DNA of 64,000 bases from Talinum fruticosum. Lineage: Eukaryota > Streptophyta > Magnoliopsida > Caryophyllales > Talinaceae. Below are positions 47,710 to 59,194 of the stretch, piece after piece (the stretch's first letter is position 1; each line of letters opens with the position of its first letter). The position numbers and the translations under genes were made by a program. The stretch is from the NCBI GenBank assembly GCA_021018815.1, contig JAITYX010000119.1, positions 124,001-188,000 of the forward strand, in the 5' to 3' direction. A model generated the notes under the pieces. The model was given only the letters and a program-made list of their open reading frames with translations, made no database searches and was not told the origin of the DNA.

Positions 47710-48140
47710 CACTACTAGGAAAAGGGTTTTAACGACAAATAAATTGGTCGTTAAAAGTACATTTTATCATGGTTAAAGTGATTAATGACCAAAAAATTTT
47801 GGTCGTCAATCGTCGTTAGTGGTTCCCTCGTTAATACTTTTAACGATGACTTTAAAATTTTCATCGTCACTCAAAATAACGATGAAACAATGTCAGTCGT
47901 AATTGGTTGATTGAATAACGAGGAACTACATATCATTAACGACAAAAATTTTTGTCGTAGATTTAAAAGAACCATAAATACAAAAATTAAAATCATGATC
48001 ATTAACAACCAATTTGGTTCATCATTATTTCTTTAACGATTAACATTTTCATCGTTAATAGTATTATGGATAACCTAAATATATAATTTTGCCAATTATC
48101 TTTAAAATAATGTAATAAACTATTGATCACTATATAGTAA
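47710..48140. mobile_element. CACTA-like element or fragment in the Tat linker
   Basis: The left end CACTACTAGGAAAAGGG is a typical CACTA terminus, followed by subterminal TTAACGACAAA, AACGATGA and ATCGTTAA motifs in both orientations. A matching right end is not clear; the sequence near 48135 (ATAGTAACAAC) may be its remnant. No coding capacity. Confidence 0.65.
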
Positions 48141-49463
48141 CAACAAAATCGGTACTATCATGAGCTATGTTGCACCTGTAGTTTGATTCGTCGAGGTTCA
48201 TCGACGATGTTGATGTTGAAGGGTTCAAGCATATTACTTGGATTGATGTTGAGGAGGGCTAGGAGGAGCGCATCCCCTTTCGAGTCTAGTACTAGGGCTT
48301 GTACTTCTCCTTTTGTTGTTTCCCATTCTTTTCCTAATTCTATCATTTCTAATTATGTTTCGAGTCTCGATGTACTTGTTCCTTCATTCAATAAAGTGAA
48401 CCTTTCCGCTATCGCTTGCCTCCTCTTACTGTTAATTGTTTTGCCTCTAATGATGAATAAGAAATTCCTAAAGAATTAATAAAAGTTATGGAGGATCATG
48501 AAAATCGCTCACCAGTAATAGAGGAAACTATAACAATTAATCTGGGGTTAGTCGATAAACCCCAAGAAGTTAAGATTGGGAAAACCTTGGATCCGGAAGA
48601 CCATAAGCGATTTACTTCGCTCCTTATAAAATTTATAGATGTCTTTGCATGGTCCTACAAAGTCATGCCGGGTATAGATCCGAGTATAGTAGAACACAAA
48701 ATTCTACTTTATAATGATGCTAAGCCGGTTAAGCAAAAATTGAGGAGGATGAAGCCGGGATGGGCTTTAAAGATTAAGGAAGAGGTTCGAAGTAGTTAGA
48801 GGTTGGGTTCATTAAGGTAGTTCACTATCCTTAGTGGGTAGCAAATATAGTTCCGGTCCCGAAGAAAGATGGCAGGATTTGTATGTGCATCGACTTCGGG
48901 GATTTAAACAAGGCCAATCCTAAAGATGATTTTCCATTGCCTTATATCGATCTCCTGGTAGATAATACAACGCGTCATTCTTTGCTCTCGTTCATGGACG
49001 GATATGCTGGGTATAATCGGGGAAGATGGATGAAGAAGATATGCGAAGATGACCTTCATCACTCAATAGGGGACTAACTGTTATGTGGTGATGCCATTTG
49101 GGCTTAAGAATGCTGGTGCAACGTATCGGAGGACAACAACAACTCTATTGCATGATATGATCCATAAAGAAGCTGAAGTTTACATAGATGATATGATCAT
49201 AAAATCCGAGAGATAGGGCTGGGCGCCTATACAGCCTGAGAAAATTCTTCCATAGACTTAGGAAGTACAACATGCGCCTTAATCCTCAAAAGTGTTCCTT
49301 TAGAGTAACATTGGCTAAACTGCTAGGCTATGTTTTCAGTCTTAGAAGAATTGAAGTTGATTCCTCCAAGATTAAAGCCATTCATGAGATCCCTCCACCA
49401 AGTACGAAAAAGATATAAGGGGTTTCCTAGGACATTTACAAGTACAACAATCGTTTCATATCA
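48141..49463 (+). pseudogene. Tat protease-region remnant and reverse transcriptase
   Basis: After a broken linker, an open frame at 48488-48799 reads LGLVDKPQEVKIGKTLDPED, FIDVFAWSYKVMPGIDPSIV and AKPVKQKLRRMKPGWA, the conserved entry to Ty3 RT. The RT follows with VPKKDGRICMCIDFGDLNKA and FPLPYIDLLVDNT (48850-48980), FMDGYAGYN (49000), FGLKNAGATY-type residues, the active site EVYIDDMIIKS near 49174, and LRLNPQKCSF-type residues near 49265. The frame runs to RFISK at 49463, where a solo copia LTR interrupts it; removing that LTR restores RFISKPTMVYEPIFKKL. Confidence 0.85.
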
Positions 49464-49468
49464 AAACT

Positions 49469-51061
49469 TGAAGGTTTGCTCGGGAGAGGCTAAGTCACCC
49501 TAGAGGGGGTGAATAAGGTGAATATGAAATTTGCTTGAAATTTAAAATAGATATGAATCTGAGGTGAACGAGAGTCAAGGATGAACTCGTAAAAGTACTA
49601 ACTCGGAATTCAGTGAAGAATGAAGAAACAGATTAAGCGGAACTTTGAAATAGTCCGAGTCTATAATACACTCGGAAAAGTAATAACTCAAAAAGTACGT
49701 GGAAACCCTCCTGGGCGTGAAAACCACTGGACAAGTGCTAATCCAAGCACGAAGTCAAATCCACTATTTTGAGTCCACAAAATTCAGTAGATCGACTCAA
49801 CCCGAGTTGCTCCTTTAGACAACTCCTTACAAGTTTTTCCTAGACTCATAAATTACCTTATCCGATCTAGTACTTCCTAACTAAGATCACCTTTACAGTT
49901 GGGACAACCGAGCTGAGTTAACCCCGACAGCTCGAGTCAAGGGACCTTACTTAGAAAGTAAGAAAGAGAGTGTTTGTAATCGAGTACATGACCTTACAAC
50001 TCAAAGAACTAATAAATGCAGAATTGGAGTTGTAAGTAGAAGATCGGGAATGAATACAATGACTTTTGCTCAAGTATGTGTATTAATAGTTGGTTCAACA
50101 ATCTTCAAGTCTTGGAAGTTGGCTTCTATTTATAGATGACCAAGCAGCTTAGCCGTTGTGTCCATCTTCCGACTAGAAGTCCCTTGTGACCGTTGTAATG
50201 GATTTTCCGAGTCACTCGGAAAATATCCGTTGAGATATGAACGTTGGGCAACGGCTCCCGACTCCTTTGGAAGTCCCAAAACCACTGGTGGTGCCTTGAA
50301 AAATAAGGTGGAAAGCACTCGTTGAGCTTAGTGTTGCAGATTTCCAGTTTTGGAAACGGACAACCGTGACACGATGTCTCGGGGCTAGGTCGAGGTGGAA
50401 AAAGCGTTGTCTCGCTGGTGATTTAACGTTGTGAAGCCGGTTACTTTTGCAATTCAAAATTAGGATAGCCTCGTTTGAATAACCTACAAAAGTAAATCAA
50501 TTTGGCTCTCAAAGTATAAAATACTTTGGTCCAAGATTGGACATAGATAATAACATAATTAAGATAATTAAGTAACTAATTATCCGAGTCGAAAAGGAAT
50601 GGAATTTTCCGAGTCTAATATCCATGAAACTCAAAATTCCATCTTAGTCGGTCTAGAAGATAATCAAGTCAAAGTAAAAGATCGAGTAAACAAACTTGGT
50701 CTAGACTAAACAAAGTTCGGACTAAATATGCTGACTTGGAACAGTCTAATTCCTATAACATGAAGTCGGACTCGAGTTTATGTGCGTCAAATAAAGTGTT
50801 TAAGCATGCGATATATCCGAGCGTTGAGTGACTCGAACCGAGTGTGAAGTGGTAAGTACAAGTATGCTTTCTAAGTCGAGTCGAGTCATGCATAAGCATA
50901 TATAATAGTTTTTATAGCACTTAGAGAAAATGTTATATCACTCGGAAAAGCTTCTAAGGCACATGGAATGGCTTGAAATCAAAACCTTATGAGAGATGAA
51001 GTCTTATACCTGATTCCTTGATGGAACTCGGAAAAGTGTAAGTATAAAGTCCGAGTCTTCA
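49469..51061 (-). repeat. Solo copia LTR (copy G), 1593 bp, nested in Tat RT
   Basis: The plus strand runs from TGAAGGTTTGCTC to CGAGTCTTCA. The flanks are AAACT (49464-49468) and AAACC (51062-51066), a 5-bp duplication with one difference, and the Tat frame rejoins across it. Minus-strand TATA box in CTATTTATAGATGAC near 50125. Confidence 0.92.
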
Positions 51062-51640
51062 AAACCGACTATGGTCTATGAACCTATTTTCAAGAAGTTA
51101 AAGAAAGGATGTGAGCCCATTTGGGATACCGAGTGCTAACAAGCATTCGTGAAGGTTAAGGCATACCTAGCTAATCCTCTAGTGTTAGTTCCACCCCAAT
51201 CGTGGAAACCTTTACTCTTGTATCTCATTACAACGAAACGGCTACAGTAGCCATGTTAGCTGAACAAGACGGGAAAGAAGAACGCGCGATCTGCTATCTA
51301 AGTAAGAACTTCCTAGATTATGAGACTAGATACACGCCATTGGAGAAGACATCATTGCCATTAGTCCGGGCTACCAAGAAGCTCAAGAACTACATGTTAG
51401 CCCTCACAAGTACATGTGGTGACCCTTATGGATCCTATCATTTACATACTTGAGCAACCAACTATCAACAATAAGATAGCGCAATGGATCTGTCATACTA
51501 TCGAATTCAAACCGAAGTTTGTTCCTCAAAAAGCATTCAAAAGAAGGATAGTGTTAGAATTCTTAGTTGATTTGCATGTGCTCGAATCACCATCCGAACA
51601 CCTTGACTTTCTAGATGAAGACATTTTGCAAGTAGAGGTG
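51062..51640 (+). pseudogene. Tat RT C-terminal part and RNase H
   Basis: Continues the RT after the solo LTR: KPTMVYEPIFKKLKK, then RNase H with ATVAMLAEQDGKEERAICYL, SKNFLDYETRYTPLEK and YMLAL, and the tether-side residues PIIYILEQPTINNKIAQWIC and FVPQKAFKRRIVLEFL. The frame shifts at least twice. The order RT then RNase H is that of all Ty3 elements. Confidence 0.82.
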
Positions 51641-52030
51641 GATGTTTGGAGAATGTACTTTGATGATGCTTCCAATTAGAAGGGCTTTGGAGTAGGAATT
51701 CTTTTAGTCTCGACGAAGGGAGCACATACTCCCATTTCAGTCAAAATAGACTTCGAAGTCACCAATAACTCTACTGAGTACGAAGCTTACATTATAGGAC
51801 TTAAAGCTGCTACAAAGACCAAGGTAAAGAATATCACGGTTTTCGGTGACTCTAGTTTGATCATCAATCAAATTTCGCAAAGGTGGAAGCCGCATAGTAA
51901 AGCCTTGGCACCCTACCAAGCGTACTGACGTAACCTGTCTAAACACTTTAAGAACATCTCTTTCACTTACCTTCATAGGGATGATAACCAATTCGCAGAT
52001 ACACTAGCTAAGTTAGCATCCACGATCAAT
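51641..52030 (+). pseudogene. Second RNase H domain (RVT_3/aRNH type)
   Basis: VWRMYFDDASN (first aspartate region; one stop follows), GFGVGILLVS, NNSTEYEAYIIGLKAA (the glutamate), ITVFGDSSLIINQIS (third acidic residue), HRDDNQFADTLAKLAS (last aspartate). This additional RNase H after the canonical one is typical of the Tat lineage and is the best single indicator of lineage here. It is nearly open, with two stops, and may be the best preserved domain in the element. Confidence 0.85.
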
Positions 52031-53335
52031 ATCCATGTTCACATTGAGCGACGTGAGTCTTCCCGCACACATTTGTACATTAGTAGTGTCCAATACTGAC
52101 CATACCAATTGGTATCATGATATTTATCAATATCTTGATAAGCAAGAGTATCCCTTGGACTCCACACCTAGAGCCCAACGAGCCATCAAGATGTTGGCCG
52201 CCCAATTCTTCCTCAATCGGGGACAATTATTCAAGAAAACCAATTCGGGATTAGCTTACTTTGTGTCAATCAACATGAAGCAAAGTGCATCATGGAGGAC
52301 GTTCATGGTGGGAATTGTGGACCTCATATGAACGGTATGATGTTGGTTCGAGAGGTTTAGAGACTCGGTTATTACTGGTCAACCATGCCGTCGGATTGTC
52401 ATGAAGGTGCCATAAATGTCGGTGTATGCAAATTTACAACACCAACCACCATCATTTCTCATAACGTTAGCTTCACCCTGGCCATTTTTGGTTTGGGGTA
52501 TAGACATTATTGGCAAGGTGGCCCCTTAAGGAACAAGCGGTCATGAGTTTGTGTTAGTAGCAATAGACTACTTCACCAAATGGGTAGAGCTAACTTCCTA
52601 TGCAACTTTGACGTTCAAACAAGTAGCCGACTTCATTACCCAAAATATCATTTGTCATTATGGGGTGCCCTACGAGCTAATAAATGATCATGGTACCCAT
52701 TTTAAGAAGGAAGTAGCAGATTTGTTAGATAAGTACAAAATCTAACACCATAAATGTTCCCCGTATCCCCCTCAAACCAACAGAGAGTTGAGGTCGCTAA
52801 TGAGAATATTTATAAAATAGTGGAGAAAATAGTTGTTACCTATAAGGATCCATCTCACAAATTGCCTTTCGCATTGTAGGGTTATAGAACTTCCATTAGA
52901 ACCTCTATAGGAGCAACACCTTTCTCTCTAGTTTATGGCATGGAAGTAGTCCTTTCAATCGAGATTGACATTCCCTCATTAAGGATAATTGTTGAGACTC
53001 AAATTCCGAAGTAGAATGGGACATAGCACGCTATCGGGAGTTAGTATTATTGGATGAGAGGCATCTCAATGCCTTACACAATGTCCAAATATACTAGGCT
53101 CGCATATCTAGGGCGTTTAACAAGAAAGTGAAGCCTTGAAATATGCAAATTGGGGATTTTGTCCTTAAGGAGATAAGAACACCAATTCAGGAGCCATGAG
53201 GGAAATTTAATCCCAATTGGCAAGGACCATTTGTACTTAGTCGGATCTTACCCGGCGGAGCGGTAAAAGAGATTTTCTAGTACACTAACTTACATTAGCT
53301 GAAGAAGTACTATGTCTAGCATGACCCTATACGAG
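52031..53335 (+). pseudogene. Tat integrase, degenerate
   Basis: N-terminal linker NWYHDIYQYLDKQEYPLD and AIKMLAAQFFLNRGQLFKK (52100-52240); the HHCC region is corrupted. Core: VAIDYFTKWVELTSYA near 52555 (first Asp), ELINDHGTHFKKE near 52675 (second Asp), ANENIYKIVEKIVVTYKD near 52800 (region of the Glu), GYRTSIRTSIGATPFSLVYG near 52885, then GMEVV and SIEIDIPSLRI. The C-terminal GPY/F-like part is readable as fragments up to about 53330. Several stops and shifts. Confidence 0.85.
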
Positions 53336-54559
53336 TAGGTCGAGCCTAGCCAAACCACCTAGGCCGTGGCGGGCGCGGCCACCACCCGGACAACGGTAGG
53401 CTGGTTGGGTCCTTGTTTTCCCTTTAATTCTGGTATTCATCTTCAATGTGGCAGGTTATCTCGGTTCCCTTATTTACTTCCTGGATTGTCCAATTAGGCG
53501 GTCCATTAGTGTCCTTTTTTATTTTAAGGGCAGTCCAATGAGGCGGTCCAATTTTTCCATTCTTGTTTTTACCTCTAAGTGAGCGATAAAAATATAAAAG
53601 TATAACATAAAACCTACTTTTATTTAATAAATGGTAAGCCTACTACTTACCTAAATACATAGCTAATAGAGGGAACATTGGCATGCACACTACTTGTAAA
53701 ATACAAATAACACTCGTTCTAAAAAGGCAAAATTGAACCTCCCTTTCTTTAATTTTATCCTAACTTCTATCCTAGGAGTTTGAGCCCTAGTCTATCTTTA
53801 CTTTCTTTTCTTTAGGGTCACTAAACTCAGCTTCTTTCTTCAACTTCTCCGGCTTCAGTTAGTCTTCGACGGGTGTGTTTGGCCATCCAAGGGTTTATTT
53901 TGTGAATTCGGAGAGGGGCAAGCAGCAGAGACAGACTTCTTCAAGATCAATCTCTCCGATTCTCAGTGCCTTTTTGACTTTGGGGATCTATTTCTATTAT
54001 CCACTCTAGATATAGGGAGAAAGAATAGTATTGGATGTGCCTTCCGGTGTCAACAAGTCCACGAGTGTCAACAACTTTGTTAGACTCCTCCAAGATTCGA
54101 GCCACGACTTTGTCTGGTTAGAACTACCATACCCTTTGAATAATTCAAAGGTAGCTGGCCGATACAGTCCAATAAGGGTATTACTTGCTCTCTTCCCATC
54201 TACCGCAATACATGGCTAGAGAAGTAGTATGTTTTGTTTCCTAGGCCCAATAGACGTACGAAAGGGTGTTGCGAAGTATGTGGTTTTAAACTGGGACACC
54301 TTTTGGTGCTTAACAAACCAAAGAAGATTGTTACTGTGGTTCTTAAGGTATTCCCCCAACCAAAAAGCTGGGTAATAAGTTACCACCGCCACATTCGCGG
54401 GCGAAGTGAGTCGCCAAGTGCATAATAACTTTTGGAGGAGCTCGAATCAGCTTTATGTGCTCCATTAACCGGATCTTCACATCACATGCAAAATCAAATA
54501 TTAGTGTCCTGCACGGTCAAAGTCCAATCTTTTAGGCTCCACTCGGAGCAAAATCGGTC

Positions 54560-54656
<97 letters not shown>

Positions 54657-55870
54657 GCGACAACTAGACGTAAACGAAAGTTAAGATCTTTTAAGTGTGA
54701 GTCGGAGGTGTCTTAGCTCGGGCGGCGTCGGACAACCGCCTTATGGTCACTGCGCCAATCGATGTACATTGTTTGCTTTCATTTATCGTTTTGTGCTTAC
54801 TCGTAATAACATAGGGCTCTCGTGGAAGTTTTCCTCAAAATCTGCTTCCACCCAGCCTAAACCGATGATTGTTCAACAACTATTAAAGGAGCTAGGGAAC
54901 AATAATCTTCTAACTCTTCCACTAGACTCAATAAGGCCACTCGGTGCCAAATCGTCGTGGCCTCCTACTAGTTGGAATCTGCCGATCGGACAAGTGATAA
55001 TAGCTAGCCGCCTCGGGATGATAATGGATTCAATATAGGCAAACATGTTTCGTTAATGTTTGATTAGATTGGTCGATTTACCGGCTCCCAATAAGAATCA
55101 ACCTTAGATTATTATTGCTCATTTTGACCAAGTATTTATATTTCTCGTGAAGATTATCCGACGATTTGGGTATAGCTGGTTTTCTTCGCCTAAAACCGCC
55201 CGATATGGCATCGAATTCCTCAGGAAGAGGGCACGATTCGTTATCCCCGAACCTAAAGATTTAGTGATAAGGATCCCAAGACGTCACTACAGCTCTTAAA
55301 AAGGTCCAATAGACCTTCATTTGGCGAATGGTGAATAGGACATTCAGCCCGTAATTGGTTAATCCGACTTATCCATGTTACTCATCTCAAGCATCCATCG
55401 TGTTAACTCGGTCATGAAATTCATGTTTATTTTGAATGGACGAATGAAATATGTTATGCTTCTAGTTTGAGCAGCGAAGTTTCTCTTCAATGTGGTATTT
55501 CTTTAGCACCAAATTGGATCCTATTTATAGGAGTTTTATAGAGTTCTTCGAGTCCCACTCGTAACTCCATCATCAAGCAATCACAAACGCCCTATGATTT
55601 GCGGGTGGCGGACGCCGGCCACGGCCCTAGTGCCGCCCGTTTCATGCTTTTGTTCGGCTTGAGCAATCCTTGGACGATCCCAAGCCCATGGTAGCATACA
55701 CCATGTCATTATTTTGGACCATGCACATAAGATTTTCTATTTTTGTTTTTGTTATTTTCTTTTAAGGGAAATAGGGGCTAGTGCATTTTTTTTTCAATTT
55801 GACTTTGTAATTTTTTTCCTAAGATTTGTGCATCATACTAAATAAAAGAACATATTTGTAGACTCGAGTC
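53336..55870. other. Tat post-pol region, unrecognised frames
   Basis: 53336-53420 is GC-rich (GGCGGGCGCGGCCACC). Four short plus-strand frames follow one another at 54031-54219, 54234-54425, 54432-54716 and 54697-55038, the third including the ATA microsatellite. Pieces such as CCEVCGFKLGHLLVLNKPKK and PTSWNLPIGQVIIASRLGMI do not match any family I know. The rest (55040-55870) is AT-rich without a frame. It may be the 3' region downstream of the antisense gene. Confidence 0.4.
54560..54656. repeat. (ATA)n microsatellite, about 32 units
   Basis: An uninterrupted AAT/ATA run inside the Tat element; it translates to polyisoleucine in one frame, which is not evidence of a gene. Confidence 0.96.
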
Positions 55871-55890
55871 TTGCATCTCATCTTATTGCA

Positions 55891-56380
55891 TCAAAAGTCC
55901 TCATTACAAAAAAATATCACATTAATAAACAAACACCCCACAAGAGCCCCATTAATCGCCAAGCTACGGAAGTGCCAAGGAGTCTTATAAGCGTCGTCAT
56001 CGAAGATGTAATTCCCGAAATCATCCAACACGGATGTGGAGAGCCAAACACCTTCGTCGCCTTGATAAGAACTATCTCTATGGTCCCAAGATTGAGAAGC
56101 TTCATGGGGGCCCACTATAAGAAGACCGAGGCAAATAAAGAGGATTTTCGCGACGGTGGAAAGCCTTCAAGGGTAAGGTGCTCAAGCTCTCCCCGAAATA
56201 GTTAGGTCCCGCATTGGAAGCGCTAGGCCCGAAAGTGCTAGGTCCTACAAGTGCTAGGTCCTGCCTTAGAAGCACTACTATGTAGCACACGCCACGAAGA
56301 ACACCGAGAAGAACCTTGTCTAGCATTACTACTAGAAGGTGTTTGTTGATCGGAGGCGTGAGATTGTGTCTCGGGTACAT
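55891..56380 (-). pseudogene. Antisense frames, possible C-terminal part of the PMD gene
   Basis: Minus-strand frames at 56102-56380 and 55891-56115 overlap by 14 bases. The first contains GPSTFGPSASNAGPNYFGES, built from a short imperfect GGACCTAGCACT-like repeat; the second SQSWDHRDSSYQGDEGVWLS and DDFGNYIFDDDAYKT. The composition looks coding-like, but no domain is recognised. Their link to the PMD frame at 57345-58516 is inference from strand and order. Confidence 0.4.
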
Positions 56381-57344
56381 CAGGAAGACTACTCGGAGGG
56401 AGGTGCTCTAGATCGGCGCCTCTATAGGATTGAGGAAGTAATTAGAAAATCCCCAAAAGATCAATAAAATTAGCACTCTACTAATAAAAAATTTTACCCG
56501 GAACGTAGGGAAAGATCGCCTAGTCGGGAAGTTTTGGATTCCCTGAGAGCCGATTGAAATCCTATGGACATTACTCTAGATTACTCCCGGTTGTATCTGT
56601 AAGGTTTATCCTATGCTGTTAGTTGAAAACACTTTTAGCATACGACTAGAATAGAAGAGCATAAAATTCTTACCCCTCTCTAATTCCTAAGGAAGAGATG
56701 CCCAACACATTCCTCTTCCGGATTTCGCGAATTCTTACAAAACGAGAAGGTCCCCTGGAAGAGTAACATCCACATCAAGACTCGGGATATGGATTTTCGT
56801 AGGAGTGAGCTGCCAAAAGATAAAGATTAATTTCCACACAAGAAGTTCAAGTTATCAAGGGAGAGTTGAGAACTCACTAATTGGGTCATGATTCGTGTCT
56901 CATGATGGGCATAGGATGTGTTCAAGTTTAAAAATGAGGTAAACAGATACCCCACTATAGCAGACCGCTTGCTCATTTGGATGAAAGGAATGAAAATAGA
57001 ACATTGTTGGAGGTGGATCAACGGCAACAAACGGAGGCCACGTGTTAACCTCGGATTTGAGGAGTAACCCTCTCCCCAAGATACCAAGCAAAATCCAAAA
57101 GGACCTCCAAATAAGATCCTTTTTCACTCAATTCTCGTGCCACAAGGACACTTTAAGGAAGTTGGATTACATACAAGAATTATCAACAAATCAGTTAGCA
57201 AGAATGAAAAAGCAACAAGAAAACGGATAAAAAATAGTGGATATTCAGGGCTGCAGTCCACCACAAGCGGCCCCATAGGTAACAACACGAGCCGTGGGCA
57301 GGGCGCATTGCTAAAAGTGTGGTAAAAAGTCTGTGTAAAGCACA

Positions 57345-58516
57345 TTAGGAAGCAAATTTTAAGAATATGAGAAGAATAACGAGGTCACACAGTTGAGGGC
57401 TGATCTCAAAAATATTAGGACATTGATGAAAGACCTTAGCCCACGATGCGAAGCTAGAAATGCGGGATGGTTCGTTGAATCGGGAGAGAGATGTGGGAAA
57501 TATTCGTACAACCATGGCTACATTTTGACAAATCAAGTAATTTTTTATCCACAAAAGATAAAAAGTATATGTATTGGAGAAAAGGACAATTTGAGCATAC
57601 CTCAATAATCTTCCACAAGCCATTCAAAGGAATATAATTGGTTGAATTCGGCTCCGATTTTGTATGCCACATACCGGCACAGAGGCCCCTAATGATGCAA
57701 GTGTATGCAGTGGGTACCCTAATTGAACTCTTTTATTTTATCGAGGTTCACTAAGTTCACCAAATAGTGAACATGAATCTTAGCAGACCTAGTCGTAGAA
57801 GAGGATCATACTCAAGAGAAGAGCAAGGATGATACGGACTTGTTGGGGAGAATCTTAAGGCCAAAAACTAAATCCTCAAAGGCCTAAACAAGAATAGTAT
57901 ATTTAAAGAAGTTATTATGTTGAAATCTATTAGCCACAGGGCCAAATAGGTGACGGAGATAGTCAGGTTTTTGTACAAGTTCTGATCATATGCTAGAGGC
58001 TCTCATGAGAAGCCCAAACCGGATGAAACGGCAAAATCAAAAGGTGTTATTGTCATCTCACCAAAAGAAAGGTGAAACGTGTTGGTAGTATCTCAAAAGC
58101 GCTCACTAATCGCTCTAATGGGATCCCTCTCCCTTTTATCAATGAGATGGTATAAAGCAAGGTAGAGAGGTCTTAGCCCGACATTATGCATGACATCCTC
58201 AAGAGGAAAATTCATCCTCCCACACGTCTCTATGAATTTGGGGATGACTCCACTACTTCGAATTGAGCCTTTCGTGAGACAAAATCTAACAAGATTTTAG
58301 TGAAGAATTACTCTAAATGAGCAAATGAAGATGTTTAAGCCAATTAGCAACACGGAAGGAGAAATAGCCAACCAAGAGACGTGATTCTCGGCCTCAACTA
58401 AAAGATCACTCGGATTCCTTTCATTTTATGGGCAGCATTCTTACACGAGGAAGGAGTCTTGAGTAAGCTTATCCGCCCTCGATCTTTCCAGCCAGTTGAG
58501 CTCTTCTTCTAGACAT
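57345..58516 (-). pseudogene. Plant mobile domain (PMD, aminotransferase-like) gene, antisense within the Tat element
   Basis: PMD proteins include Arabidopsis MAIN and MAIL1 (nuclear, gene silencing) and many transposon-encoded relatives; the biochemical role is unclear. On the minus strand the proposed start at 58516 reads MSRRRAQLAGKIEGG. The domain begins GVIPKFIETCGRMNFPLEDV near 58250, continues GLRPLYLALYHLIDKRE and, after a stop, FHLSFGEMTITPFDFAV near 58080, the hallmark FHLPxGEMTITLxD-type block, then a second in-frame stop and YKNLTISVTYLALWLID near 57960. Further downstream, in shifted frames, are IKEFNW near 57735 and PWLYEYFPHLSP near 57510, equivalents of the W-x-YEYF part of the domain. 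Two TGA stops and several shifts make it a pseudogene. It lies opposite to gag-pol and has its own TATA box. Confidence 0.75.
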
Positions 58517-58638
58517 TTTGAAGACAAAAGATTTTGAGAACCAACTAGTTTTCAAAGAAGGAGCAAAGTAAGAAAGCGTAACGAGAATGCAAGAGCAAGA
58601 AGAGGAGTAAGTGTGCAAAATGAAACACACATACACCT

Positions 58639-58647
58639 CCTTTTATA
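58639..58647 (-). promoter_or_regulatory. TATA box of the antisense PMD gene
   Basis: The minus strand reads TATAAAAGG, about 125 bases upstream of the proposed PMD start, a normal distance for a plant core promoter with a short leader. A CT-rich leader (TCTTCTTGCTCTTGC) follows. Confidence 0.55.
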
Positions 58648-59180
58648 GGCAATTTCGGTTAAGGCAACCAAGAAAACAAGACAAGAGTCCAAGCAACTAG
58701 TAGGGAACCAAGAGAATCTGGCGAGCATGCCGGGGCCACGAGAAGCTTTGTCAAACCGAGGCATGTGATATTTATTCCCTTTTACATGCAAGTGGGAGTT
58801 CCCGGCCCACTAATCAGCTTTTTTGGAACAGTTTTATCAGCCTATTTTCGACTAAATTGCTCGGGTAAAACGCTTAATTTTGTTAATTCGATTATGCACT
58901 AACAAGAATGTTAGTACAATAGATTATTTAGCCAAGCTTTAGATTAAAGAACGATCGAAGTTTCAGCATCAAAATATACCAAGCTTCGTCTCTAATCAAA
59001 CCAAGCTTAGGATCTTCATACCAAACATCATAATGCAAGCATTGCGATCAAGTTCAGGTCCCATTTTGGAATTCAGGTTTGATTATAACCAATTCCAAGC
59101 ATCACAAAATACCTTATATCAAATATCAAGGTAAGTATCCTTTAGTGTCTACTTGGACCTTCGTCTTTTTAGACTCGGTC
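58648..59180. other. Upstream region of the antisense gene, 3' end of the Tat internal part
   Basis: AT-rich, no frame. AAGCTT-containing words (CCAAGCTT, ACCAAGCTTCG, ACCAAGCTTAGG) recur at 58930-59010, a loose short repeat. Confidence 0.4.
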
Positions 59181-59189
59181 AAAGGGGGA
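59181..59189 (+). other. Polypurine tract
   Basis: AAAGGGGGA lies 5 bases before the 3' LTR start; it primes plus-strand synthesis and identifies 59195-61202 as the 3' LTR. Confidence 0.88.
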
Positions 59190-59194
59190 CTAAT

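Noticed and set aside
54432..54716. Protein with about 30 consecutive isoleucines
   Set aside because: Translation of an (ATA)n microsatellite.
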